64,000 bases of DNA from Zygotorulaspora mrakii (Eukaryota; Ascomycota; Saccharomycetes; Saccharomycetales; Saccharomycetaceae): positions 1,178,001-1,242,000 of the forward strand of contig NC_050721.1 in assembly GCF_013402915.1 (NCBI RefSeq). The letters run 5' to 3'. Both the position numbers and the translations under genes were made by a program. Below, piece by piece: positions 1-8,578 of the stretch (its first letter is position 1; the number at the start of each line of letters is the position of its first letter). Under the pieces are notes generated by a model that saw only the letters and a program-made list of their open reading frames with translations, made no database searches and was not told where the DNA came from.

Positions 1-2768
1 GAGTTGAAGAATATAATATAGCTATTGTTAGTTTCTCGAGGACACTTGAATTGACAATCGATATTACAGATATAGACTTACTCGATGAAAAATCAAATAT
101 TCCCTCACTGCATCGTATCATTATGAAACATACCATGGATAGTTCAACAGAAGAGGCTTCCGAGCTGTTAGTGCTTTCCCCTCCAAAAATGACTAGTAGG
201 TTTGCTACTGAGCTCTGGACAGTGTCCCCTGTTGCATTGACACATTTACAACGCCAGTTTCCAGTGAGAAAGCTTAACGCCATTTGCACACTGTCAGAAT
301 TTGAGTTATTTAACCATCTTGAGATAGTAGATTTGAGCAAGTTAGGGAGCACAGTTGGGACTAAACTGCTCGATGAACGTGATGAGAACAATGAGAGAAA
401 GTACTTTATTTTTGGTTCAGACAAATTACTTACTTCTCAAGCTTATATTTTAGATACCACAGATGGAAATCCTAAAATAGTGGAACTCGATGATCTGTTC
501 TGCGGCAAAAATGAGCTTACATTAGCAGTTTTTTTCCCTCAGCAGGACGCTATGGTTCAGGTAACGGAAAGCACTGTCTATCTCGAAAGCCACCTTTCTG
601 ACTCCGACGTTCTGCCTACACAATTTTCTCCGGGATGGAAGATTGAAGGTGTTTCGTATCTTCTCAATAAAGTCATCATATGGAGTATCTCAGAGAAAAG
701 AGTCTCGTATATTGATGATATTCAAAGCTTGGTTGATGGAAATTCTTTTAAGAAAAGCGCTCTTATTGAAGAGCAGATGCTAAATTTATCATTAGACACA
801 GAGTTTCTCTTCATCGATTTAGAAGGCTGTCACTTATTAGTGACAGCAAATAAAGGACTCCTGGGCTATGCTTGGAAGGATATTGTTTCCGACGAGAGGA
901 AAACATCGAAGCCCAAAATTGTATATCCCAAGAAATGTAGGTGCTTGAAGTGGTTCGCTCCGGAGCTTTGCTTTGTAACAAATGACCATGAATTTATCAT
1001 TTTTAACATGTCGATAAACGCAGGGAAAACATTAGAGATGTGCTATGGAAAGAAGGATATAAGAATCAAAGGCATAGACTCATGCAATGGACTAGTATTC
1101 TCAACGCAGGAAATTACTTTATTTTCTATACGACGATCAAATAATAGTGTTGACTGTTATGATTTGAAATTGCCTTATCAAAGCAGAGTCAACCCAATTT
1201 TGGATGTCCATGTTGATGCAAATGCACAAATAGTTTTTGTGCTCTACAGCACTGGTTTGAGAGTGTTTGACATGTCCTACCTTTCATGGAACTACTCTAG
1301 TTATCTTTTGAGAGCAACCAAACAAAGCAATAAAAAATCAATTTTCATAAAGAAGCTTAATCGGCTGCTCGTTATAAACTTCTGCAACAGAGAATGGGAT
1401 TGCTTGAAATTATCTGATGGTAAGATATTGGCACTAAATCCCATGGTTCTAGCAGATTCGATAGCTAACCCACTTCTTGATGTCGTTGAAATTCCAAACT
1501 CATCTAAATATGTCTCTTTGGTTATCATCTTCAAGCATACTCTAAAGTTGGTTAACTTAATACCATATCATGGTAAGATTGTAATTAAAGAAAAATGCAA
1601 ACAAGATTTTCATGAGCATTTTTTGTTTCCTCATGTTGAAGTAAATGAAAATGGTGAGTGCTATATTTTACAAATTCCAAAAGAGATGGATGGCAGCGAA
1701 AACATTAAAAAGGCCAAGATTTGCTGCTATGAACTAAGGAACTGCGAGGAGCTCCATTTGGTCACTAGCATATACTTGAGAGTGCCGTCAGATGACTCAA
1801 TAAAGGAGTTTAGATTAGTAGGGCGCGATCATATACTGATCAGATCTTCTTTGTATGCGAAGGCTTTCCTTCTTAACAATATCTCTTCATCAGAACACAA
1901 CGCCAGAGTGCTTCCGATCAATAATCCCCCAAATTTAAATATATTCAAAATGGCTCCTCTGGACAATGAAACTTTTGTTATAGTATATCGCTGTCAAGAA
2001 CGACCAGATCACATCTCAGAACTGCATTTTTTTCACAAGGATGATATTTCTTTCACAAATCATATGCTTTCATTTCCTGCAGATGGAAGTGTTAATTTGT
2101 TTGAGGAATCCATCAAAATTGCCAACGAGGAAGAGGAAAACCTCGCCAGCACCGATGAAGAAATTGATGGTCATCCTTCACCAGCAGCTGAACTGAATGA
2201 GCGTCCATCAGAAAACGGTTCAGAAAACGAGACTGGAGGTGAGTCAGGAAATGAATACATGCAAGAATTAGAAGTAAATGATATACCCAGCTCTCAGGCC
2301 TCAACACTTTCTTTTAGTGGCAATGAACTGGATATTGAAATGGACGAAGTGGATGAAATTGACGCTTTTGGGGTCGAGCCTCGGGAGGTAAGCCAAAATA
2401 TCCCCGAAGAACAACATCAGATGAATTCGCCGCAGTCATTTCCTTCCGCTTTCGATGGAGAACAACGTAGGGTGAATAATTTTCAGTTCGAATCAGAAGA
2501 CGATGAACTAGAGGAAAGCACAAGATGCACTTCATTGCGAAGACCCTACAAAAAAATCAAACTCGACAAATCAGTCATGGATGTCAAGTACGACCCTGCA
2601 GCTCGGTTACTATATGTGCTGACTACTGGCGGCTCAGTGCTAGTTTTCGCCGGTACATCCGAAACTGCTGCAGATAATAACGAGAGGCATAACAATTCGG
2701 GCTACAGGATCTCGACACATGAATTGAACAAGACCCAGGCCAACATGGACTTGCGCACCTTCGCATAA
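1..2768 (+). CDS. MMS1: Mms1-like cullin adaptor, 5'-truncated by window edge
   Basis: The frame is open from base 3 with no stop or convincing ATG near the edge, so about 921 C-terminal residues are visible; the yeast protein is about 1,400 residues. Mms1 is the DDB1-like adaptor of the Rtt101 cullin ubiquitin ligase, which supports replication through damaged DNA. The visible part has repeated short beta-strand-like hydrophobic segments typical of a DDB1-type beta-propeller protein. An acidic Ser/Glu/Asp-rich insert follows at about nt 2110-2540, then a last strand-rich segment with the motif VKYDPAARLLYVLTTGG. The identification leans on position: MMS1 lies directly upstream of RHO1 in S. 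cerevisiae (YPR164W-YPR165W) in the same orientation. Sequence similarity is weak by eye, as expected for this fast-evolving protein. The first ATG inside the visible frame (nt 123) is not thought to be the start. Confidence 0.75.
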   Translation, partial: VEEYNIAIVSFSRTLELTIDITDIDLLDEKSNIPSLHRIIMKHTMDSSTEEASELLVLSPPKMTSRFATELWTVSPVALTHLQRQFPVRKLNAICTLSEFELFNHLEIVDLSKLGSTVGTKLLDERDENNERKYFIFGSDKLLTSQAYILDTTDGNPKIVELDDLFCGKNELTLAVFFPQQDAMVQVTESTVYLESHLSDSDVLPTQFSPGWKIEGVSYLLNKVIIWSISEKRVSYIDDIQSLVDGNSFKKSALIEEQMLNLSLDTEFLFIDLEGCHLLVTANKGLLGYAWKDIVSDERKTSKPKIVYPKKCRCLKWFAPELCFVTNDHEFIIFNMSINAGKTLEMCYGKKDIRIKGIDSCNGLVFSTQEITLFSIRRSNNSVDCYDLKLPYQSRVNPILDVHVDANAQIVFVLYSTGLRVFDMSYLSWNYSSYLLRATKQSNKKSIFIKKLNRLLVINFCNREWDCLKLSDGKILALNPMVLADSIANPLLDVVEIPNSSKYVSLVIIFKHTLKLVNLIPYHGKIVIKEKCKQDFHEHFLFPHVEVNENGECYILQIPKEMDGSENIKKAKICCYELRNCEELHLVTSIYLRVPSDDSIKEFRLVGRDHILIRSSLYAKAFLLNNISSSEHNARVLPINNPPNLNIFKMAPLDNETFVIVYRCQERPDHISELHFFHKDDISFTNHMLSFPADGSVNLFEESIKIANEEEENLASTDEEIDGHPSPAAELNERPSENGSENETGGESGNEYMQELEVNDIPSSQASTLSFSGNELDIEMDEVDEIDAFGVEPREVSQNIPEEQHQMNSPQSFPSAFDGEQRRVNNFQFESEDDELEESTRCTSLRRPYKKIKLDKSVMDVKYDPAARLLYVLTTGGSVLVFAGTSETAADNNERHNNSGYRISTHELNKTQANMDLRTFA

Positions 2769-3190
2769 CAGCACGAATATGTAATACATCTACTTCATCA
2801 TGCTGCTTCTCTAAATAGTTTCCTATATATTACCGAATAGAATCTCATTTTTCATATCATTTTTGTGCATTTTTATTTTTAAATTCGTCTTTCGGTTTTT
2901 GACAACAAAAAAACAAGATCAAATCGGCAATCCTTGTTTCACGAAGTTAAAGAAAGAATTATTCTCTAAATTTCGATTCAAGAGTCATCAGAAGATCAAT
3001 ATAGGTTCCACTTTCAGTGTTTAGGGCTCAAGTATTGTTTTTCTAGTGAGATTAGAGAATTTTGCAATCCTTTAATTACAGAGTTTTCTATCTATAGAAC
3101 GGAGACGATACAAGATTGTTTTAGTTTTTTTGTTTGTTTATTCTTAGTGTGCTTTTTTGGTATTTTCTCATTTAAATATTTACGTTCAAG
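2769..3190. other. MMS1-RHO1 intergenic region
   Basis: This 422-bp AT-rich stretch holds the MMS1 3' end and the RHO1 promoter and leader. There are T-rich tracts just before the RHO1 ATG. I see no RNA gene, repeat or clear transcription-factor site. Confidence 0.5.
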
Positions 3191-3823
3191 ATGTCTCAAC
3201 AGCTTGGCAATAGTATCAGAAGGAAGTTGGTCATCGTTGGTGATGGTGCGTGTGGTAAAACATGTTTGTTAATTGTATTCTCAAAGGGCCAATTCCCTGA
3301 AGTTTATGTACCAACCGTTTTTGAAAATTACGTTGCAGACGTTGAAGTTGACGGTCGTCGTGTTGAGCTAGCATTATGGGATACTGCTGGCCAAGAAGAT
3401 TATGATAGATTGAGGCCTTTGTCTTATCCTGATTCAAATGTTGTCTTGATTTGTTTCTCGATTGATCTACCGGATTCGCTAGAAAATGTTCAAGAAAAGT
3501 GGATTGCTGAAGTGTTGCACTTCTGTCAAGGTGTACCAATTATTCTGGTTGGTTGTAAAGTCGATTTAAGAAACGACGGACAAACTATTGAAGCATTGAG
3601 AGCTGAAGGTCAACAACCTGTCACATCATCTGAAGGCCAATCCGTTGCTGATCAAATTGGTGCTAGTGGCTACTATGAGTGTTCTGCAAAGACAGGCTAC
3701 GGTGTAAGAGAAGTTTTTGAAGCGGCAACAAGAGCCTCATTGATGGGTAAATCAAAAAACAATGGAAAATCAAAAAAGAATAGCTCCGAAAAGAAGAAGA
3801 AGAGAAAGTGTGTTCTGTTATAA
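3191..3823 (+). CDS. RHO1: Rho1 small GTPase
   Basis: A 210-residue Rho-family GTPase. In yeast Rho1 sits at the plasma membrane, is a subunit of 1,3-beta-glucan synthase and activates Pkc1, so it controls cell-wall synthesis and actin polarity. Visible motifs are the P-loop GDGACGKT (residues 17-24), switch I around VPTVFENY, switch II DTAGQED, a CKVDL base-recognition motif in the NKXD position, and ECSAKTG. A lysine-rich tail ([12 protein letters not shown]) precedes the prenylation box CVLL. Ending in Leu predicts geranylgeranylation. The ATG start gives the usual length. It lies between MMS1 and MRP2, as in S. cerevisiae (YPR165W). No defect is seen. Confidence 0.98.
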   Translation: MSQQLGNSIRRKLVIVGDGACGKTCLLIVFSKGQFPEVYVPTVFENYVADVEVDGRRVELALWDTAGQEDYDRLRPLSYPDSNVVLICFSIDLPDSLENVQEKWIAEVLHFCQGVPIILVGCKVDLRNDGQTIEALRAEGQQPVTSSEGQSVADQIGASGYYECSAKTGYGVREVFEAATRASLMGKSKNNGKSKKNSSEKKKKRKCVLL

Positions 3824-4142
3824 GTTAAGGTTATTTCTACCAATTTATTTCAAATGCAAGTAATTTTTTAAGTTAAAGGAGTATAAGTCTCCGGCTTCAA
3901 AAGCTTTATCTCATGGAATCGATTTTCAATCAACTCCTCTTTTACTTTCTTCTTTTCTTCTAGTAGTCGTTTTATCAAATTAATCATCCTTTTTTACCTT
4001 TCAAAGCTCCTTGTGTCAGTTTTGTTACAATATATAAAATTTTCGAATAAGTATACGCAAATTTCATTTATATACATGAAGTTTATTCCCAATTGCACTA
4101 CACTGCACTACATACGTGCGACTTATTCAAAAGCTTTCCAGA
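3824..4142. other. RHO1-MRP2 convergent intergenic region
   Basis: A 319-bp region between two convergent genes. It is rich in TATATA/TACATA-type tracts that fit yeast 3'-end processing signals (for example around 4030-4080). No other feature is seen. Confidence 0.4.
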
Positions 4143-4490
4143 TCACCATATACCCTTCTTGACTCCTGGTAATTCACCGCTTCTTGCCTTTTCTCTGAAT
4201 TGCGTTCTGCAAAGTCTGAAATCTCCCAGAATAAATCTTGAATGTCCTGTCTCCACGCATCTGTTCTTGATCTGGGTCGCTCTGGTATAGTTTGGCATGG
4301 CCGTGAGCTTTAATTGTGCCTCTAAACGTGCTCGTGGCGGTAATGTGATGTTTCTTGCTATGAACTTTAGCGCTCTCGTCATTACTTCATTTTCTGCAAA
4401 TTGTTGTCTCTTGAAATTATCTCTAATGACCCTAGAATTCAAAAAACCCGGGGGTAACTTGGTTTTAATTGGAAATCTAAAGTTTCCCAT
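4143..4490 (-). CDS. MRP2: Mitochondrial ribosomal protein S14 (uS14m)
   Basis: A 115-residue basic protein of the mitochondrial small ribosomal subunit, homologous to bacterial S14. The N-terminus [16 protein letters not shown] and C-terminus LPGVKKGIW match yeast Mrp2, as does the conserved S14 core with RCVETG and [16 protein letters not shown]. The open frame runs six codons further upstream to a TTG; the ATG at 4490 gives exactly the family length. It is convergent with RHO1 and precedes MET16 on the same strand, as in YPR166C-YPR167C. Confidence 0.97.
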   Translation of the reverse strand: MGNFRFPIKTKLPPGFLNSRVIRDNFKRQQFAENEVMTRALKFIARNITLPPRARLEAQLKLTAMPNYTRATQIKNRCVETGHSRFILGDFRLCRTQFREKARSGELPGVKKGIW

Positions 4491-4721
4491 CACTATTATA
4501 TTGCACAAATGTATTCAAACAGCTCCGCAAGCACTCGATCCAACTAGTCCTTCCCGAAACTAATAGACTCTTTGCCGTTCTTTTGTTTCCAGAAGCGTTA
4601 GAACAGCTTAAACAGTGAAAAAAAAAAATCATATAATACGTGGCAAGTAGCTTGGCATTAAAATAAATACTATGCAATGCAATAAATACAACACTAAGAG
4701 AAAACAGCGGCATTAGATTGA

Positions 4722-5540
4722 TCACTTTGGAGTGGACGCAGTATTTTTGAGATATTCGGCAAACTTGCTCGATTCGTGGATGCCGCATTCAGTCTTTGCC
4801 TTTCCTTTCCACCTGCCAGATCTCTCATCTTCACCTTCCTTCACAGGTTGCGTTGAGTGGTAGTCTCCCACCGACCTATAACCATGATTGAGAAGTTCAT
4901 TGTACGGAACGTCGTACTCGTCAATGTAACTTTTGACCTGATTGAAGTCCCAGTTAGCCAATGGGTTTATTTTGATGATATGGTTCAGATCGTCAACCTC
5001 AACAAAACTTAGATTGGAACGTGCGGCACCCTGAGATTTTCTGCGTCCAGTGAGCACGGCAGTGCATCGAAGGGTAACATATGCCCTGTGTGCAGGCTCC
5101 ACTTTCACGAGGAAATCGTACTTTTCCTCGTCTTTCTCCCAGAGGAAGTCACCATTCTTGTCGGAAAACTCCCTCTCGGAGGAACAACCTTCAGGCTTGA
5201 AAACAGACACAGACTGGCCATGTGGCTTGTAGTATTTGTCCTCGACACTTGACAGCAGTTCTAAAGTTTGAGGAAAGTGATGCAGTGTATCTATAAAAAT
5301 TAGCGGAATCATCTTGGTTTCGTTCAGTTCACCTGACAATTTCGAGATCATATCGATTGTTGCGAGTCCTGTAAGACCAAATGCAGTGGTTTGGTATAGA
5401 TGGGGGAAAGTTGTGACCGCCCATCTCAAAATTTCTTGGGGGCTTGATAACTTAGAGAGAAAGACGTTCCAGTGAGCCAACTGCTCTTCTGTAACGGTGA
5501 TTCCGTTATTTAACTCATACACCTTACCAAATTTCGTCAT
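4722..5540 (-). CDS. MET16: PAPS reductase (3'-phosphoadenylylsulfate reductase)
   Basis: A 272-residue cytosolic enzyme that reduces PAPS to sulfite and adenosine 3',5'-bisphosphate with thioredoxin, in sulfate assimilation toward methionine and cysteine. Visible family motifs are FPHLYQTTAFGLTG, FIDTLHHFPQT, the nucleotide-site GRRKSQGAARS, YRSVGDYHSTQPV, and the C-terminal catalytic-cysteine motif KTECGIHE. The longest frame starts at a GTG; the ATG at 5540 is the first in-frame ATG and fits the yeast protein (261 residues) with a short extension. The upstream region holds a TCACGTG site and a Met31/32-type site, so methionine-regulon control is likely. Gene order matches YPR167C. Confidence 0.98.
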   Translation of the reverse strand: MTKFGKVYELNNGITVTEEQLAHWNVFLSKLSSPQEILRWAVTTFPHLYQTTAFGLTGLATIDMISKLSGELNETKMIPLIFIDTLHHFPQTLELLSSVEDKYYKPHGQSVSVFKPEGCSSEREFSDKNGDFLWEKDEEKYDFLVKVEPAHRAYVTLRCTAVLTGRRKSQGAARSNLSFVEVDDLNHIIKINPLANWDFNQVKSYIDEYDVPYNELLNHGYRSVGDYHSTQPVKEGEDERSGRWKGKAKTECGIHESSKFAEYLKNTASTPK

Positions 5541-5593
5541 TGCTTGCACTCTAAGCTCGAATTTTCCGATCTAATGTTTCATTGAATTTTGCA

Positions 5594-5601
5594 AAACTGT
5601 G
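5594..5601 (+). promoter_or_regulatory. Met31/Met32 site AAACTGTG
   Basis: An exact match to the AAACTGTG core bound by the zinc-finger proteins Met31/Met32 at sulfur-pathway genes. It lies 54 bp upstream of the MET16 ATG. Seen as sequence; binding is inferred. Confidence 0.6.
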
Positions 5602-5714
5602 CCATCGCTCAGCCCATCGTATTTATGTGTTGAATATTCAAAGCGTATAAGAAGATTCCTCCTTGTTTAGTCAAATTCTTCCAACAGAGCCACATTAGAA
5701 CTCTGAAGAGAATC

Positions 5715-5721
5715 CACGTGA
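5715..5721 (-). promoter_or_regulatory. Cbf1 site TCACGTG
   Basis: CACGTGA on the plus strand, which reads TCACGTG toward MET16, the Cbf1-Met4-Met28 site known at yeast MET16. It lies about 175 bp upstream of the MET16 ATG. Confidence 0.75.
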
Positions 5722-5733
5722 CATTACGTTACA

Positions 5734-5790
5734 ACATCAACTTCAATGAAGCTCCCGGATGCTATATCTAAGCTGAATTGAAGTTGATGT
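5734..5790. repeat. 14-bp perfect inverted repeat in MET16 promoter
   Basis: ACATCAACTTCAAT (5734-5747) is repeated as its exact reverse complement at 5777-5790, with a 29-bp spacer. It starts 13 bp from the Cbf1 site. It could be a pair of binding sites or a cruciform-forming dyad. I do not recognise a factor. Confidence 0.7.
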
Positions 5791-5955
5791 AGATTAGAGG
5801 GACTGTTTGTTTAAGTAATCGATCCACCGCTTTATGTTTTGTCAATCTTCTTACTTGCGTCCGGCATCAGTTAAAGGCTCTCTAAGCGCTTGATCAAATA
5901 AACATCGAGTTTGAACAGCACTGACGGGAAAAAAAAGAATACTGTAAACAAGGCC

Positions 5956-6393
5956 ATGGATTTGGAGGGTATTCAGCAAGAATTGGCAAGTGCTGATCAG
6001 CAGGTGGCTGCCATAATCGAGTCATTTATTGAACTGGGCGTGTCTGTTTATGATTTCCCCGGAACGAGTGAGGCCACCCAGGGCATGATCACAAATTTGA
6101 AAAGAAATGTTGACAGACTATCGAAACTGAACCAGAAGAGCAACGATCCGGAGTCACAGCTGAACAATGTCAATGTGCCTATCGAGGTCGTGCAATACAT
6201 CGAAGACGGCCGAAATCCGGATATCTATACCAGAGAGTTTGTGGAGGCGATTCGGCGCTCCAATCAGTATCAGAGGGCAAAGATGCAGGGTTTGAAGCAG
6301 CTGCGGGACTCGCTAGCGGAAAAGATTGCAGAAGAGTTCCCAGATCTTGAACCAAGTGTTCAAAATATCGTCAAGAGGACATCCTCACAGTAG
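5956..6393 (+). CDS. NUT2: Mediator subunit Med10/Nut2
   Basis: A 145-residue Mediator middle-module subunit (Med10), needed for RNA polymerase II transcription in the nucleus. Conserved blocks are [31 protein letters not shown] and [19 protein letters not shown], followed by [11 protein letters not shown], all matching yeast Nut2. The open frame extends upstream to a TTG; the ATG at 5956 fits the family start. Order and strand match YPR168W. Confidence 0.97.
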   Translation: MDLEGIQQELASADQQVAAIIESFIELGVSVYDFPGTSEATQGMITNLKRNVDRLSKLNQKSNDPESQLNNVNVPIEVVQYIEDGRNPDIYTREFVEAIRRSNQYQRAKMQGLKQLRDSLAEKIAEEFPDLEPSVQNIVKRTSSQ

Positions 6394-6443
6394 TAGGATC
6401 CGTCAAATGAATTAACTTCATCACTATTGACGTGGTGTAGAAC

Positions 6444-6474
6444 AAAATTTTTCATAATCTGTCCTGGGATGAGC
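6444..6474. promoter_or_regulatory. RRPE plus PAC-like pair upstream of JIP5
   Basis: AAAATTTTTCA at 6444-6454 is an exact ribosomal-RNA-processing element, and GATGAGC at 6468-6474 is the core of a PAC box. The two are 14 bp apart and about 120 bp upstream of the JIP5 ATG. This pair marks yeast ribosome-biogenesis genes (Stb3 and Dot6/Tod6 control), which fits JIP5. Confidence 0.65.
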
Positions 6475-6590
6475 ATACTAAAGAGCTATAGCTGTTGGAA
6501 CAAGCGGAGGGCAGTTGGATAGTAAGTGAGCCTCGGTACCCTACGTTGGAGTTGGATTGAGGATTTGAGAAGCTATCCGTGTGATAAAAT

Positions 6591-8147
6591 ATGGCAAAAA
6601 AGTTCAGTAAAAAATCCAAGAAAATTAGGGCCGTAGAGGAGCTAATGAGCCAGAGTTTGCCAATTCTGGAGGTAAAGTATGTTGACCCGTTGTTTCAAAT
6701 GAGATTACACCCAACCAAACCCCTCTTCTACAGTGGGTTGGGTAATGGGTATATTTACTGTCATTCGTACAAGCCGGAGGAATTGCAGAGAATTGTGGAC
6801 GTCAACAAACGTAAGTACGAACAGTCGGACTACAAGGGTGATGTGAAAGTTTGGACATGTCAAGAAGTCGGCGGTAGCAACAGTAATGACAAAGAGGACG
6901 CGCCTGTCAAGGTTGTATGGAAAACTAAAAGGCACAAGGGAAGCGTAAGAAGTCTGTGTTTGGATAATGACGGGTCATTTATCTACTCAATTGGTACGGA
7001 TAATGTTCTCAAGAAGGCTGTCGCAGATACTGGGAGTGTAGTGAAGAAAATATCGTTGAAGGACCAAACATCAAGCTTTTTTACCAAAATGATCAAATCG
7101 CCGACTCATCCGTGCCTCATCTTGGGTGACGAAAACGGAAATGTGATCGTGATGAATAGCGAAACGTTAAGGGTCACGAATAAGGTTGTCAAAATTCATA
7201 ATTCTGATGCGATCAATGAAATTTTCCAATTTTCGAAACGTTCAGTACACAAGTATATCTCATTAGGTCAAACAACTTTAGCATATTGGGATTGTAGAGA
7301 ATCAAATGAAAGTGATTTCGATATTAAAGATGATGACGAAGACACGAAAAGAAAAGTTTTGTTAAGTGACGATCAGGAAGACGAATTACTCTGCGGTACA
7401 TTCGTTGATCCCGAAGTTGCTGATACCGTTGTTTGTGGCATGGGAGAAGGTATATTGACGGTATGGAAACCAAAGAAGAACGATTTGGAAGATCAGGTCA
7501 ACAGAATTAAGATATGCAAAGAAGAAAGTATTGACTGCATAGTGCCGACCTTGCAAGATGATAATTGTGTATGGTGTGGTTGTTCCAATGGCAAGATCTA
7601 CAAAGTTAATGTGAAAAGTGGTCGTATAGTAGAAATCAGAAAGCACAGCAGCCTTGATGAAGTTGCGTTTTTAGATTTGGATTTCGAATACAGAATTGTA
7701 TCCGGCGGCATGGATAAGCTCCTTCTTTGGGAGGCGCAGGATGAAGAAGCGCATGATTCGGATTTCAAGGACAGTGATTCCAGCGTAAGCAAAGATAGCG
7801 ATGGCGATCAATCTGAAGACTACAACGACGAATCCGATGTCTGGGAAGGCTTTGAGGATATTAAGAGTGATGTCATTGTTGATAGTGATATTGATAGTGA
7901 TGTTGATAGTGACGCAGCGTCTGATTCTGATACTGAAAAATCCATCGGGCTCTCAAGAGAAGAGATTTTGGCTGAATTGAGTAAAGATCTTTCCGGTGAA
8001 GACGAACCAAATGTCGAGACGCCGACGAAGAGAGCTCATGTGGAGACCAATAAAGATTCAAACAAACGCAAAGATAAAAAGAGAAAATTGCCCGTCAAAA
8101 AGGCGATAAATAATTCACACGGAATTACAAAGTTTGATGACCTCTAG
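6591..8147 (+). CDS. JIP5: Jip5 WD-repeat ribosome-biogenesis protein
   Basis: A 518-residue WD40 protein of the Jip5/WDR55 family, nucleolar in yeast and needed for 60S subunit production. The N-terminus is basic (MAKKFSKKSKKIRA) and the first propeller strand is DPLFQMRLHPTKPLFYSGLGNG. Later WD-like strands include HKGSVRSLCLDNDGSFIYS and a last RIVSGGMDKLLLWE near residue 380. The C-terminal 130 residues are very acidic and Ser/Asp-rich with SD repeats, then end in a lysine-rich stretch (KDKKRKLPVKKA). S. cerevisiae Jip5 is about 490 residues. Gene order matches YPR169W, and the upstream RRPE/PAC pair supports the role. Confidence 0.95.
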   Translation: MAKKFSKKSKKIRAVEELMSQSLPILEVKYVDPLFQMRLHPTKPLFYSGLGNGYIYCHSYKPEELQRIVDVNKRKYEQSDYKGDVKVWTCQEVGGSNSNDKEDAPVKVVWKTKRHKGSVRSLCLDNDGSFIYSIGTDNVLKKAVADTGSVVKKISLKDQTSSFFTKMIKSPTHPCLILGDENGNVIVMNSETLRVTNKVVKIHNSDAINEIFQFSKRSVHKYISLGQTTLAYWDCRESNESDFDIKDDDEDTKRKVLLSDDQEDELLCGTFVDPEVADTVVCGMGEGILTVWKPKKNDLEDQVNRIKICKEESIDCIVPTLQDDNCVWCGCSNGKIYKVNVKSGRIVEIRKHSSLDEVAFLDLDFEYRIVSGGMDKLLLWEAQDEEAHDSDFKDSDSSVSKDSDGDQSEDYNDESDVWEGFEDIKSDVIVDSDIDSDVDSDAASDSDTEKSIGLSREEILAELSKDLSGEDEPNVETPTKRAHVETNKDSNKRKDKKRKLPVKKAINNSHGITKFDDL

Positions 8148-8246
8148 ATAAAATATAGCATTCAAATCAATAAATAAAAAGTATATTCTTATTCCTGATG
8201 AACGGTTACTACCTAAGAATATCTGAAGCCGAAATGTGCTTTAATG

Positions 8247-8253
8247 AAAAAAA
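8247..8253 (-). terminator. RNA polymerase III T-run terminator
   Basis: Seven A residues on the plus strand, read as TTTTTTT just after the 3' end of the tRNA-Ile gene on the minus strand. This is a standard polymerase III stop. Confidence 0.85.
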
Positions 8254-8254
8254 T

Positions 8255-8327
8255 GGTCTCTAGCGGGATCGAACCGCTGATCCCCGCGTTATTAGCACGG
8301 TGCCTTAACCAACTGGGCCAAGAGACC
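8255..8327 (-). tRNA. tRNA-Ile (anticodon AAU)
   Basis: A 73-nt cloverleaf on the minus strand. The acceptor ends are GGTCTCT and AGAGACC, the A box is near TGGCCCAGTTGG, the anticodon loop is CTAATAA inside the CCGTG/CGCGG stem, and the B box is GGTTCGATCCC. The anticodon AAT is read as IAU, isoleucine. There is no intron, and CCA is not encoded as usual in eukaryotes. The T-run terminator follows directly. Ty-derived sequences begin about 100 bp upstream of the gene, the usual Ty1 target zone. Confidence 0.97.
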
Positions 8328-8426
8328 TTGATTTCTTACGAATACCCAATGAGAAGGGACCATACTTTAAAAAAAGGACATGTATGCATTTCTTTTTTGG
8401 TCTATTTCAGCAGTGAAATGGAAAAT

Positions 8427-8464
8427 TGTTGAAGTATAAACCGATATTGTAAGATATATGAAAG
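8427..8464 (+). repeat. LTR stub (first 38 bp of an older LTR)
   Basis: The sequence starts TGTTGAAGTATAA and follows the start of the other LTRs here with several differences. It stops after 38 bp where a second, fresher LTR begins. It is best read as an old LTR interrupted by the insertion of the next element. Its last five bases, GAAAG, would be the left target-site copy of that insertion. Confidence 0.75.
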
Positions 8465-8578
8465 TGTTGAAATATAAATCGAGATTGTAAGATATATTAA
8501 AGAGATGACTTATAAGAATCAGAAAGAGACAATTGGTCTGTAAAACAAAATAAACGAAGTCAGATGAAACCCCAACAG
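8465..8578 (+). repeat. 5' LTR fragment (first 114 bp)
   Basis: It matches bases 1-114 of the downstream LTR at 11063 with one visible mismatch (near 8572), then breaks off. The next base, 8579, is already inside POL. Near-identity to the 3' LTR shows that both ends belong to one young element. Confidence 0.85.

Larger units (their letters stand above)
5541..5955. promoter_or_regulatory. Divergent MET16/NUT2 promoter
   Basis: A 415-bp divergent promoter. It contains a Met31/Met32 consensus AAACTGTG, a Cbf1 E-box CACGTGA, and a 14-bp perfect dyad beside the E-box, each listed separately. The sites are expected to serve MET16 rather than NUT2; this is inferred from the known regulon. Confidence 0.7.

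Noticed and set aside
1..2768. Assignment of the first gene to RNA polymerase I factor Rrn6
   Set aside because: Length and repeated strands raised it at first, but gene order before RHO1 and the propeller/acidic-insert pattern favour MMS1.
4297..4563. 88-codon plus-strand frame opposite MRP2
   Set aside because: Antisense shadow of a well-conserved ribosomal protein gene.
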